Notes under the pieces: generated by a model
Databases searched by the model: none
Told to the model about the DNA's origin: nothing
What the model saw: the letters and a program-made list of their open reading frames with translations, nothing else
Source: Dryococelus australis
Taxonomy: Eukaryota; Arthropoda; Insecta; Phasmatodea; Phasmatidae
DNA length: 64,000 nucleotides
Assembly: GCA_029891345.1 (NCBI GenBank)
Contig: CM057009.1
Location: 299,871,466-299,935,465, forward strand
Direction: 5' to 3'
Made by a program: the position numbers and the translations under genes
In this document: positions 23,214-35,515 of the stretch, piece by piece
How positions within the stretch are numbered: the first letter of the stretch is position 1
Layout: each line of letters opens with the position of its first letter

Positions 23214-23752
23214 TTGGGTAAGATTAAATTCCTAGAGATGAGGAAAATTAATTTTATCAGCGGGACTTTGGTAGCAAAATATTTTTTGTTGGAAGCAAGC
23301 CAGAGTTTTAGGGATGGAGAAACAGGTTTCTCGACGGGTCAGTGTCCAGGCGAAAGCGAAAGTTTGCTGAGCAGAGCGGAGAGTGGAGGCAAGCAGGCCG
23401 GTCCACTTCACATTCATGGGGAGAGGGCAATTTTATCAAACAGGTTAAATCCTTTGGGTGAGTTCAAACTTGGTGTCTTGAGAGGGTGTCTGGCAGGTGG
23501 AGAGCCCTCAATGCGGTGGACAATGACGCGTTCTGGGCTATGGTGGAGGGAGGGAGAGGCGGGCGGCTAGTCGAGGCAGTGCTCAAGCTAGCCGAAAATG
23601 TGTTCTGGTCTAGAGGGGGAGGGGGTGTATACCCAAAAACATCCGCTGGTCTAGGAGTGCCGGTCGGGGGATCAGGGTGTGTAGTACTCTTGCTGGACAG
23701 GGCAGAGGTCCTTGAAGCCGCAGCTCAGAATCGCTATTTTAATTCTTTGTAA
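23214..23752 (+). CDS. Two overlapping GC-rich frames, unknown
   Basis: Frames 23214-23570 (118 codons) and 23486-23752 (88 codons) overlap in a markedly GC-rich island just inside the right inverted terminus. The second is Gly/Val/Leu/Ala-rich with a plausible helix. Neither resembles a known protein and they run against the polymerase strand. They may be coding remnants or merely the product of GC-rich composition. Confidence 0.25.
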
Positions 23753-24264
23753 ACCTTTTTTCTGGATACACACACCACTGAGTATCCCTCTTCACCAAAC
23801 AGCTACCGGCCTCTCGTGGCACGACCAAGGTGTATGCTCTCTGCATACCCGGGTTTTATCCAGCCTAGAGCTGAGTTCAACTTTCGTTAAATGATACATA
23901 CACATTGCAATATAAGCATTTTTATAACTTTGCATTTACCAGGAAAATTTATTAATGTGTTAAGCCAATATAGTATGTCCATTATTATATAAGCAATTTT
24001 TTTATCATATTATGTACATGATTCGCTGAACTTTCATTGTGATAAGTGATAGTGTGCACATCGTTTCCGTCATTTTCAAGTATACATACCTTTATTTTTT
24101 TTTTTATAATCCATGAAACATTTGGATAGGATTTTTTTAAATGTGAATCACCGAAATGAGTGTTAAATAATTGTTCAGACCAATGTAAGGCATCCATTAT
24201 TTTAAACAATTTTTCTTCGAGGAAGTTTGTGGATTTATTAAAACATGTACAATGTTTCTATAAA

Positions 24265-25981
24265 GTGTTGTGAATTATTCTTCTTACAATAGTAAAATTT
24301 AATTTGTCTAGGGAAGTGAACGTGGTATTAAAAATCTGGGTAATATTTTCTCAGTACTAGTATGTCCGTGCTATCGTTACATATTGTGAAATCTTATCTG
24401 TGTTTTTTCTGCTTAAATTGCACATCATTAATAGAAGCTTGAAAGGGATACCTTTATACAGATATAATTAAGGAATTCAAGATGTGTATGAGTAGTGTGT
24501 AAATAGATTCGTTGTCTGTTGTAGGACATAGTGTATTCAAACAGTTCATTATTAAGTTTGTGTATTTTGAACATGTGGTTCATTCCATCTGTAAGTTATC
24601 AGAATGGGTGGTAAACAAATTTTCAACATTGATGTGGAAATTTAATTTCTATTAATTTGTTTAGTGAGTTAACACTTCATTTCTTAATGAAACCAGGAAG
24701 TTATTAATTTTGCTGTTTGAAATATATATTTATTCATTTTCTGGTCTGTTCATTATACATTTGGTGTATTAAAATTTATCTTGTGGGTAACATTACCTAT
24801 TTGGAAACAGTCATTTTGTATTCAACTCTCTTTCCCGTAATTTCAGCTCAGTTGCCTAGCGGCCGCACTCCACCTCTCTAGTCATGCTTATAAGTCTCCG
24901 TAAATCCAATACTAATGTAATTCCTTCAGCAACTTCGCAGCCGAATGGACGTATATTAAAACCATTTAAGGTATGTGTAGATCTAACAGGCACCACGTTG
25001 TTGTGTTCGTTCATTATACTTCTCTAATGTCAGCCATTTAATTAATTTAGAAATGCATATATAATCAGATGGGGTAAATATATTTGTAAATAAAATATTT
25101 TTTCACAGAAATACGTGCTTGTACAACCTCACAGCGGGATGGATGTATATTAAAATAATTTAATTTATTTCCATAGCTGGGATATGTTTAAACATTCCTA
25201 CATTTCTATACATATATTTGAACTGAACGGATGTGTCGTGCTGCTACCCTCTCACAGCCTAGCATTAGTCACAAGCAGGCTCAGTCATGCACCATCTTAC
25301 CAAGTGAACGGATGTGTTCCTTATCCTCCTTGTACGATTTCAAGTTGTGTAATTTATAGTAATTTCTTACAGGATACTCATGTATTTGTGTTCGTTTTAA
25401 ATATATTTCTGTAATATTACTTTAAAGACTCTAAATTTCTCTCGTGTAATATGTCAGCACTGTTATTATACATTTGGAATAATCGTTTACACTTAACATA
25501 CACCATACAAATCCTATATTTCAGAGTCGCCTATCTCCCAACACCCAAAAAAAACACTTATGCCACTCTTGCACAAAATTCAACAATATATACCCATTCG
25601 CCAGGCAATCATACCTCAGACGAATGCCAAACGTCGTGCAGACAACCTCGCTCCCCTATATACACACCTTTCCCAACACTCGAACACCTCAATACTGCGA
25701 AAGAGCTCAGAGTGTCAACATATACCATAGCTGCTCCACGCCCACAAAAAATAAAATGGCCAAGCTATACACTAAAAAAAATCCATAAAAAAAATTTTAA
25801 CAAACAAGTTTGAAGCAAAATATTTGATCACATTTTATCCGATTAATGTTAAACCTTAATCCGATTTTAAAAAATGATCGGATTATGATTGGATTAAGGA
25901 ATAATCCAATCAATCGAATCGATAATCCATCAATTCATCCCAATTAATCCCAGGTGAAGTAGGGCGCGTGCGCCCCTACTA
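24265..25981 (-). repeat. Right inverted terminus of the Maverick-like element
   Basis: Reverse-complement counterpart of 9529-11150. The outermost GGGGCGCAC tip, the TATA-like box, the long AT-rich blocks and the GTGGAGTGCGGC region all recur in order. The inner boundary is soft: clear similarity fades near 24300. Confidence 0.88.
25657..25662 (-). promoter_or_regulatory. TATA-like box in right terminus, pointing inward
   Basis: On the minus strand GTGTATATAGGGGAGCGAGG lies at the position matching the left arm's box (9868-9873). Confidence 0.4.
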
Positions 25982-26183
25982 CTGACGAGTGGGAAGCGAA
26001 GTGAGTATGTATCAGCAACGGAATGTAAAGGGGGATTGGAGTCACCCGAGAAAAACCCGCCGACCAACGACATCCTCCGGCAGGATCTCACATGCGAATA
26101 TCCGGAGACGACCCCCCGGGGAATCGAGTTCGGTTTCCCTTGGTCAGAGGCGAGTAGTCTAACCACTACACCACCGTGGCCTC
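25982..26183 (-). mobile_element. tRNA-derived SINE, right (head) fragment
   Basis: On the minus strand the A box (GTGGTGTAGTGGTTAG, about 26158-26173) and B box (complement of GGAATCGAGTT, 26120-26130) lead into the family's body and stop at the Maverick-like element's right end. The remaining 31 bp of body lie at 9498-9528. The first five bases (CTGAC) are the right copy of the target duplication. Confidence 0.82.
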
Positions 26184-28140
26184 CAGTAGACTTAATATCT
26201 GTCCATATATATATATATATATGGCGTTGTTAGTTTAATTTTTTCTTCTCCAGGCAGCGTGCAGCGTAAGATAAGAATAATATTGAGTTGCAGCTAGTCA
26301 CACCTTCTCTCCCCCAACGTCTCACGTTCGCCATCGTCTCTTATTTGTGATATTGTGCAAATGTTATCTACTAGCAGCAGTACACGAGCGTATTCGACTC
26401 GTGCGGATTGTGAATATTTTCACGTCTTTTATCGAGGGCCAAATTTTTCTTAGAATGATCGAATAAAGGAAACTTCTGACAGCCTAACGAGGGCACTGTA
26501 TCGCATCATACCAGGCGATGCGAAATAGGCACATCAGGGCTCTTATCGGGAATTCTACCGTCGTAAACGTGCGGAACCGGTAAGATCAGTTCGGTAAAGC
26601 CGGATACTTCTAATAGGCCCTCATGTCACTGGGGTGCTACTTGCCATAGGCCTTAACTTGCCTCATTTCTTTTCAGCACTTCTCAAGCATTCAATTCATT
26701 GTTACAGTTCGTTGCCTTACCGTTTGTTTTGATCATGAAGATACCTGCCAACGTACAATCAGTGACTCATGAGAACTTGTATCAAATTACTACGCTAAAG
26801 ATTGAAGGGCGTGGCACGTAAATTAACTCATAATTAGTCAACTGGAGTCCACATTGAGAGAAACTTTGTTATAGCCAACGAAACACTTGTTTTCATAGGA
26901 CCAAAAACACATTTAGTTGCCACAACAAAATATTTCGTTGAGTAAAATTGTTTAAAAGCGACAAAATTATTTTCATTCAAATAAAATTATACATGCTGAA
27001 ATAAAAAAAAAAATGTGTTTTGGGGCAAAAAAAAAATTAGTCTGGCAACAATATATTTAGTTAATCAAACGTAGGCCTATATATTTGTTAGGTCACTCAT
27101 TTGATTGCCTTCGTTTAAATATACATGTCGAGAGTAAGTTTGTAGTTGTTTACTACAATTATAATAGTAACGGTGTTTGTAAGTGCATTTAATGATACTT
27201 AAAAATAATAACAGTAAAACACTAATATTAGGTTTCACTTTAGCTGAGATTGCTAGAGCATAGTGCTCGGGGTTCAAATTTCTGGCAGGATCCAAGTTTA
27301 TTATATATCAACCGAAAGTGTTTAACGTACGTAGAAGCAAACCAAATCTTGCAGTTTGGAGTTACCAAGCGAGGAAAACAGAGTAATTTGGTTTCAAAGA
27401 CCAAATATTTAACTGCATCTATACAAACAATTAATTTGCTCCAAACAAATTTTGCTTAGTTCAACAAAAACATTTTTCTCATTGCACAAGATTATGGAAG
27501 ACAAAACATGTGAATTAAGAAATGACAATCGTATGTAACGGTTTTTGCCAACTGCGCCAGCAACTATTTTGCCATGTTGGTGCATTAATTTCGCACGATG
27601 TCTTGCGCCGTTTCATGGCATGTGAAAATTTTCGGCCGAAGAAACAGCTCGGCTGAACTTCATCGTCATGGTAAATGTTTGTTTATCTAGAATAGTCCTT
27701 ACTTGGTTTTACTCTATTGCTATCACAATTAATTTTAAATTGCGAATTACGTTTTAAGCGTTAATTTCGTTTCCACGCACTCGCAAGAAGATATCAGGCG
27801 TTACAGGTGGGTCACGTTAAACTGAGCACTTTTGACACGACATGTCGTCGTGGTCGGCGTGCTTGTAAATGCTAGTGCATCAGAAATGCAGTAAGTGACA
27901 AAGTTGTCGGCAACTCGGCAAACAATGCAGGCGGCTAATTCTTTATGACGAGGTGATGAACTTGAATGAGCGGGATGTTACAAAGCACAACTTACTGCTG
28001 AGGTGCATACCACACAAACACGCTCTCGTCGACTGCGTTAAATTCAAAATCTCCATATCCATACGGCATCTTGGCAAAGCAAAGTTCAGAAACAAGACAA
28101 TACCAAAACTTCACAAGGGCAAAAGTAACCTACGCCGGAA
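26184..28140. other. Intergenic sequence, only repeat traces
   Basis: No frame of interest occurs. It holds a short (AT)n near 26206, a tRNA-like relic near 27241 (A box TAGCTGAGATTGCTAGAGC, B box GGGGTTCAAATTT) and, at about 27807-27837, the first 30 bp of the MITE family described at 47758. Confidence 0.4.

Positions 28141-28144
<4 letters not shown>

Positions 28145-28218
<74 letters not shown>
28145..28218. repeat. (TA)n microsatellite
   Basis: 37 uninterrupted TA units. Confidence 0.98.
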
Positions 28219-28219
<1 letters not shown>

Positions 28220-28223
<4 letters not shown>

Positions 28224-28588
28224 TAAAGAAAGGAGATGTCGAAGTCGGCATGCTTGTAAATGTGACTGCTGAAGACAAATTTCGACGCCCTAGCATCACC
28301 ACGCAATATTCCTCCGGTGACAATAGGGCCAGCGAACACTGCTCCTCGCCCAAGTCTTTCAACATTTCCTATGTACGTGTCTCCGCAGTAAGACATTGTG
28401 ACGGTGGTGTAAATGTCTACCGACGAGTCGTAGCTCCTTACCAAACACTTCACGTGATTTCTTTGAGCCAGGAAGGCGAACATACTCACTGTTGGACCTT
28501 CCACAACATCTGTGTTCTTCTGGCCGATTTCTCCAAGTGACAGCGTTCTTAAGAAAAGGTATGGTGTTAGTCCCCTACAGCTAACCAT
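28220..28588 (-). CDS. Unrecognised 122-residue reading frame
   Basis: ATG at 28588 to a stop at 28220, beside the (TA)n tract. The composition is balanced and protein-like, with alternating hydrophobic strands and a Gly/Arg-rich segment (ERLGRGAVFAG) before the C-terminus. No domain is recognised and no introns or partner exons were found. A plus-strand frame of 96 codons overlaps it, so coding status is open; it could be a fragment of a processed pseudogene. Confidence 0.25.
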
Positions 28589-28589
28589 A

Positions 28590-30740
28590 AATCACATGTG
28601 TTGTATTATGGAGACGTCATTTTCTACTCTCGCCTTCGGATAAGCAGTGCGTGAACTGGCTGTATGACTGTTATCTGCTAGCGTGGATGTGATGCCACCT
28701 GAGTCTATTAATTCTCACATGTCTGTACTGTATTTTTCGTATTTATTCCGCTTTGCTGCAATGTCAATTAGCTTGTTTGCCGTTACACTATGGCTGTTTT
28801 ATCGCCCGTCGTTTTCCAATAGGTATTTTTCTATACATTTTGGTTACGTGTATACATTCTTGGAGAAACCCTGTATCATGCCTTTTTAAGATTTGTATTA
28901 TTACTCTATTACACTAACCGAATATTTTTTGTATCTATGTTACTCATTTGGCCATTTACGCTTTCATTGAGTGTTTTTAGTGTTTCCGTTTTGACAAGTG
29001 TCCTTCCTAGATATCATCTGTTCGTACAAACTCGTGTCCGATTCGGTACGTGACCTAAAGTCTAAATATTTGACCTGTCACCAATTAAAACATTTCTGAA
29101 GTATTTTTATTGTAGTAATACCTAAGAGTATTTCATATCGGCATATGGTTAAAATAAATACAGATAGCAATAATTTATACTAAAAAATAATTCGGTTTTT
29201 ATTTTGTTTCATTTTATTATAAAATTCATTTAATGTAATATACTGTATTATTATATAAGTACTTATAAAAATTACATACAAGTGGGAATGAGATTTGCTG
29301 TAACATATTGCTGGAACAGAAAAAATGATTCTTTTCTGCAGGAACATACTTTTCGTGGCCTGAGAAAATTTTAACTTCGGAAAGAGATTTATACTATGTA
29401 AACTCTCTCGTCCCATTATTGACACCAGTGTACTAGCTCTGAGAGTAGCCGGATTGGTTACGGCACGGATAATTAATTCATATTACAGCGAACTTTCGAG
29501 GCAGAGATCGCACCTTAAGAGGAAAAATTACTGAAATTGAATCCCGGGCAGTGCATGGATGTGTGTGCCGTTTTTTTTAACTGTAATGTAAGGTGGCTTC
29601 GACTTGTTGTTCCCCTTTCCCTGTAAGTTATATGGCATTTACGCGACCGTTTAGTCAAATTTGTGTCAACTGTCTGTTAGATGAACTGCGAAAAATAAAA
29701 ATATATAGTGGAGACTGGGTCCGAGTAACCTACTCTGCGTTCACGTTTTCTCACGCTGGCTAAATAAGTATCATATTTTGTTTGAAGATAGCCTACAAGT
29801 TTTGTAGAGTTAACTTTCATATTATAATTTTTTTTTTTTTTTACTGTGTGATACTTTACGTTCGAGTTTGCTGCCGGCCACGGACATGATCTTTCTTACA
29901 GACATTATTCTGTGCATGTGTGTTTGTGTGTGCAGGTTGAGGCTCTGTTTTTGTTTATTGGCAGACGCAGTTTGTTTGTGGTGACCATAGTTACCTTTAA
30001 TGTGTACAGCTAGTCAGTGGTGCATGTTGCTCATCCCAACGAAACGGATGTAGGACGTACAGTTTGCGAATCTGTGATACTTCTGCACAGTGCGGCGCTG
30101 GCAACGAACAGATACGGAACGGAGACCGCGTGCAAGAGACGCGTTATGGAACAGGTGAATGATTTTCAAAGTACGGAAACAATGTTTGCTATAACCAACT
30201 GGAATGACACTTATGGGATAAAAATGTATATTCGCGGTCAGAGCACTAACGCCAATATCCTTGTACGCTTTAAACACGCACTGCTGAGTCGAACTTTGAC
30301 AACTTTAAAAAGTGTTGACTGTTTCTAGGCCCGTAACGGATGCCAGTTATGATGCGAAATATGCAGGAAACGAGTTCGACCCCAGTTTGATGGTATCGTA
30401 TTGCAAAGCAGTCCCCTATTAGATTCCATTCTATGTCACTCATGTCGACGGTGTGGGTAAATAGCAATAACACGATTCGAGACGTAGAATGCGCAAGCAC
30501 ATATATTGTAATGTAGATACATTTATCTTCTACTATGCTACATTAAATCAATGTCTTATCCAAACGCCCACATTTTCCAACGAAGTCCGCAAAATGTCAC
30601 ATTCAAACGGTAAGGGTCCTAGCTTGAAGAGTTTATAACGCAGCCATTTTTAACTTGCTGGCCAGTGTAGTAGTCTCACAAGTGTGGTTTTCAAAAGTTT
30701 AGGCACTATAGAGAACATCGCACACAGTTAAAATAATTCT
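28590..30740. other. Intergenic sequence with possible tRNA-like relics
   Basis: Weak tRNA-like pieces occur at about 29440-29545 (A-box-like TAGCCGGATTGGTTACGG, then a TTGAATCCCGGGCAG B box) and near 30370 (GAGTTCGACCCC). Overlapping frames of about 100 codons on both strands at 30014-30328 resemble nothing known. Confidence 0.3.
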
Positions 30741-30744
30741 CTCA

Positions 30745-31310
30745 TTTTACGGAAAAGTAATGGTAAAAATGTCTCCAGGATATTTCGTAAAATCTCCGTT
30801 ATATTACGGACACGTTTTTAAAAACCAACTTTCCGTAAATTTCACACTACTTTCTGTGAGTTCATGGAACATTTCCGTAAACATTCTTGTTACTCTTCTG
30901 TACTTCCTGTTTTTCTAACCGTTCACCTGCATTCTTCGTGTACCATTGCAGTCATAACTGTGGTAAGCAACTTGTTTCGTGTCTTTTACTGTTTGTATAC
31001 TTTATGTGCAGCTAAATTTCAGAGATTCCTGATGATATTGTTTATGTTTGAAGTAACATGTCTAAGAAGCGAGGATATCATGACTGACGCAGAAACTGTA
31101 ATTTTCTCGTTACAATGGCAAATAAATCTTCGTGTAGACTCGACATTGTTCGCGACCGGAACCTGCAGCGAATAGGAAACACGCATACTTTCCGTGTGTT
31201 GTATTTACGGAGCTCATCTCCGTTTGTCTACTTCGAGGACTGCGTTCCCGTACACTTCCTGTACATTTCCGTAAAAGTGTCCGTAGATAAACATAAATTT
31301 TTAGTAGTGT
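30745..31310. repeat. Segment with recurring TTCCGTAAA motifs
   Basis: At least eight copies of TTTCCGTAAA, CTCCGTT or their complements crowd the two ends of this 565-bp stretch. The middle is free of them, as in the subterminal repeats of hAT-type non-autonomous transposons. No clean terminal inverted repeat or target duplication was found. Confidence 0.35.
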
Positions 31311-32104
31311 AGTTGTGCATGCGGGCTGATGTTATTTTTAGCAGCACAATGTGGGACAACTGACTCGGGACATTTTCAAACCAACTGCTTCCTTCCACAT
31401 ATCCTTCCTCACTTTATCTACACGTTTTATCATCCGAGGCTGGGGAGATCGCTTATCGTTCAGGAATAGTACAAATTGATTACGAGTCGGCTATCCAGTC
31501 ATGTCCGAATCACGACTGTGTCAGAACTTACATCTTATCCCAAGTAATTGCTTACATTTCATAAAGTTAACCTACATGCCATAGAGACTGGAATGCGTCC
31601 ACCCACCCATTGGTCATATTGGCTGGCAATTTTCCAAAATTCACGTCAGATTGGTGGTGGAATGACTTTGATGATTATTTTTCGTGGGTTCTTTCCACAA
31701 GTTCTACACCAAAAATATCCCAAGCCACGTTTTCTATCACTGAGATTGGCAGACACAACTGGCATTCAAGATAAGCTATGATCGAGTCAAGTCGCCTACA
31801 TAAATTTCTGCAGTAACAATAGCACTGTTTCATTCTGTATTTCCCCCTACCCAACAGTATATATACAGTAATAAGCAAACACCCTGATTATATGAAATAA
31901 CGTTTTAAGCACACAAAATACACGGTTTTTGTTGCCGTACTGCAGAAAAATTCCTAGCGAATTGCCCGACTCAAGTTCTTTAAAATTAATGCCGGGGTGA
32001 AATTCGGAAACAGGAAATGAGGTGATTCGTATTTTTTGCAGTTTTTTATTTTCCCGCCGTCAGACATGTTTCCTGACACAAGACTAGTGAAGAGATTTGA
32101 GCGG

Positions 32105-32245
32105 GCTCTTAACAGTGAGGTCTTGAGAGCCGACGAGGGTGATTGAAATGAATATGGAGCGGCGCTGAAATGAAGGGGCGGGGAAAACTGGAAATCCCCG
32201 AAAAAACCCGCCGACTAACGGCATCGTCCGGCACAGGGGCCAGTC
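32105..32245 (-). mobile_element. tRNA-derived SINE, 5'-truncated copy
   Basis: It matches the body of the family (GGCTCTTAACAG, GAGGTCTTGAGAGCC, AAAAAACCCGCCGACTAACG, CATCGTCCGGCA). The tRNA head is missing. This copy shows the uninterrupted sequence across the Maverick-like element's insertion point. Confidence 0.7.
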
Positions 32246-32549
32246 ATTATAAAGGGCTTTCGCTGCTCTTATCGAGCACTAACAATTCCGTTTGTACCGA
32301 CATCAAGTCATTCAATTGTAAAATAAATTATTCATTGGATTGGCGATCAAGCTGAGGTATCATTTTATTCCTTTGAGATCAAATCAACTTTATTCGTACA
32401 CACGTTAAGCTTCAAGCAAACTATTCAATCAATATTTTCAATAGCCTATGTTGTAATTATTCCATAAAGTTGGCGTTCTTGACCAAGTTATTTACAAGCT
32501 TCGCACGTGAATTGATTTGAATTCCAATTTCGAAATGGGGTAAATTAAA

Positions 32550-32644
32550 ATGAAATGTGTAACAAGATGTTGGGTTCCTCACTGTAAAAATTCTAATCCA
32601 AACACACTTGTGAAATACTTCATATTTCCCAGCAATCCAGAAAG
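32550..32644 (+). CDS. First exon of a THAP zinc-finger protein
   Basis: The frame from ATG at 32550 encodes 31 codons plus two bases and ends at a perfect splice donor (AAAG|GTAAGT, GT at 32645). The peptide starts MKCVTRCWVPHCKNS and continues to a YFIFPSNPER end. This is the THAP pattern: Cys-x4-Cys, a Lys-Asn pair, an aromatic-FP motif, then Pro-x-Arg just before where the Trp and the second Cys-x2-His pair should come in the next exon. THAP domains bind DNA through one zinc and occur both in host regulators and at the N-terminus of P-element-type transposases. The next exon was not found in the window, so this could be a live host gene with a long intron, a P-like transposon, or an orphan. 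Confidence 0.6.
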
Positions 32645-33234
32645 GTAAGTTTCTAAACTAATTTTGTTTGTTTTGACTGGTATCTAGGTTTGGAAATGTG
32701 AAGTCGTATTTACTCACGGCCTACCAATGGCATAACAGTTTCCATGCTAGCAATTTTACAAGAGTATGGGTTTATATAACAGTCAGTGCTTGAAAGTTTT
32801 ATCTTCCAACATGTTGCCAATATTGCCAACCTCCAACCTAGCAAATGGTTGACGTGTGCTTAATTCACCTATAGTAAATTAAATTTTAATAATTTTGTCT
32901 CTTTGCATTTTATGGTAGTCTATTCGGTTTTATGAAATAACTATTTAACTCTTTCCCATGCTTCTTTCAAAGCATTTGTCGTATAAAGTGAGAGATAACC
33001 CCTTAAAAAGTTAGCGACTTGTTATTTTAAGGAGCAGATAATTCTTTAAAATTCCTGTCTGCACTGATTTTTTAAAACCATGTGATGTAATTTGGCTTTC
33101 GTTCAGTTTGCTGGCCAGTTTGCCTTACTTGCCTTCGCCTATGCTGTAATTCTATCAGCATTAAACTATAAATATAAGGCAGAAATTTTGACCTTAAACT
33201 TAATACTTTAAAATCATAGGTTTGTATACATTTG

Positions 33235-33804
33235 CTGGTCACGGTAAACTGAGCACTTTTGAAAGCCCCACTTAAGATATATCGGTTACTCGCGGTAAAA
33301 TGAGGACTTTTGGAAGCCCTGCTTAAGATTTACTTGTATACATGTTGTATGTTCTTCCGTGTTATGTAAAACTAACATTTCCATGGGCCTCGTCACTTAA
33401 TTCATGCGTCAAACAGCGAAATTATTAGAAAAGTAAATATTGTTCAAATATGCTCACTTTTACACTTCGAGGTATTTAAAAATATAGAAAGCGAGAGAAA
33501 CAGTTAACGTTATCAGAAATGGTTAACTAACACCTTTCGTTCGGCGTTAATATAAGGAACTACTTCCCCCTCCATCGTTACCAACTTTACAGGACACGTG
33601 CCACTCATTGCGCACGTTAAAATATTCGCTGGCGGGGCAGTGACTTTTTACTAATATTGATTTCAAAAGTACTCACTTTATCGTGAACGTTTGCCAACTT
33701 TAAAGCGCACGCCAGTCAGTGTGACCGTTAAAACACACACAATTAGGGGCAGTGAAATTTTTCAAAGGTTGGTTCCAATAGTACTTAATTAACTGTGAAC
33801 AGCC
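33235..33804 (+). mobile_element. MITE, one copy nested in or fused with another
   Basis: The 5' end (GTCACGGTAAACTGAGCACTT) appears twice, at about 33237 and 33288, and the 3' end (GGGGCAGTGA...TCGTGAAC) also twice, ending about 33690 and 33804. The family ends in GGCTGTTCAC-type inverted repeats (see 47758). The inner copy is complete; the outer one has lost its middle. TATA follows the outer 3' end. Confidence 0.7.
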
Positions 33805-34333
33805 TATAATGCGGGTATTCTATTTGTAAATTTAAAAACGTAAACGTCCATTACGTTTTATATCTATTTATTTTTTTCTCAAACCTAATAAGTTAAAGAT
33901 AGTGTCTTCAAATGATTTTGCAACCTCTGTATTATGGACCAATGAAGAACTTTAAAGAGACCTTGATTATTTGTTTGGATTTTCTTTTCTATTTTGTTTT
34001 GAATGAATTAATGCTCCTTTGGGGTGGGATTCTCATTTGAATTTCCGCTTATCGGGATCCCAAATGCGTGAGCGTAGTTAGCCGGGAGTAGTGGAGTTGA
34101 CTATATTCTGATAAGCAGGGTGGCCACTACATTTCGTGCCAGGGCATTTTCCAACCCTGCTTGTCGCTTCCCCGGACGTCAATCACCTCCCGATAGGTGG
34201 GAACGAGATTAAGAACTGCTTAAATCTGTCCACTGAATAATTTATTTCTGCGCGTATTTCAATGAGTTGAACACCTTGAGCCAGCCACAACATAGACCCG
34301 GTTAGGAAATCTGTGACCATAATGGCGCCGTCG

Positions 34334-34843
34334 TGCCGGAATCACATAGCCCCGACCAACACAGCACGACACGACCAAAAACGTAACCACGACACATTAC
34401 ATTGTGACTACTTGTATTTACAGCACGACCGACACCACGCTCTTGGCATTTAACCTAACTATTTAGAAGGCGCTGATCGGCTACGTTAGTCTCAAAGGCG
34501 CTGAACAAGAGGGAAATTTTTAATACATAATGGTGACAAATTGGTATCGCTAATGCATAAAAAGGTGAAATTATTAGTTTTAAGAGTTAGAAAGAGTAAT
34601 TTTCAATTGATTTTTTTAACTCTGCATATTTACCATTGTAGGGAAAGCTTGCAATACAATTTCATTTTGCAATGTTGTACATTCTGTGCGTCGTGCCGCA
34701 CGACACGGCGAAGAACAGAAATAATTTCTAATCCAAAATTGCTGGTCGTGCGACAGAATCGGTCTGGCTAACGAAGATCTATCTTGTATTTCATTGGCTG
34801 TTGGCCGCCGTATCGTGCGCGTCGGGGCTATGTGATTCCGGCA
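34334..34843. mobile_element. Non-autonomous DNA transposon with 23-bp perfect inverted ends
   Basis: The first 23 bases (TGCCGGAATCACATAG... to 34356) are the exact reverse complement of the last 23 (34821-34843). Inside, CACGAC/GTCGTG motifs recur near both ends, a usual arrangement for transposase-binding sites. No coding capacity. Length 510 bp. I found no convincing target duplication. Confidence 0.75.
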
Positions 34844-35100
34844 TTAGTCTGTCTGGCTGGTTTCATGAGGTAACAACACTCTGGAGTTATTAGCGCCGAG
34901 GAACAACGCACTCAATTACTCTGTGGCAATGTACTTGGCTATTGATTGTCACGGAAGGCGAAAGACATTCAGCTGGTAGTTCGTAGGAACACCTAACTAA
35001 CTAACTACCTACATCAATTGAGTGAAGTCATTTTAACAGAATTCACTATTTTATTATTTGTCAAGGGCAGTTCTCAAATAAAATAACTAGCGTAATTAAA

Positions 35101-35515
35101 GGCTATTCACAATAAAGTAAGCACTTTAGAAACTAACCTTAGAAAAAAGTCACTGCCTCTGTATGCATATATTTTAATGGGCGCACCGAGTGACATTCGC
35201 CTAGTAAAGTTGGCAACGATATATTGAAAGTAGTTCCATATCTTAACGTCAAATAAAAAGTGTAAGGTAACCATATGTGATAACTTAATATTATTTATTT
35301 CACTTTCTGTTTTTTTAATGCATCGTAGTGTAAAAATGGGCACATATTTAAAGTATTTACTTTCTCAACAATTTCGCAGTTTCATTTGACCGATGAATGA
35401 GTAAAGTGATGAGGCCCATAGCAATGTTAATTTCACATAAGGTGGAGGAATACACATCGTGTATGCAAGTAGATCTTAATCAGGGCTTTCAAAAGTGCTC
35501 ATTTTTCCGTGGACA
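35101..35515 (-). mobile_element. MITE, third copy of the GGCTGTTCAC family
   Basis: Reverse orientation relative to 33235 and 47758: on the minus strand it starts near GTCCACGGAAAAATGAGCAC and ends with GTGAATAGCC at 35101. Internal phrases match the other copies throughout. Confidence 0.7.

Noticed and set aside
27953-28219. Plus frame ending in Tyr/Ile repeats
   Set aside because: Its end is the (TA)n tract and the rest has no domain.
30014-30328. Overlapping 87- and 103-codon frames on opposite strands
   Set aside because: Both are open over the same bases with no recognisable domain, so neither can be preferred.
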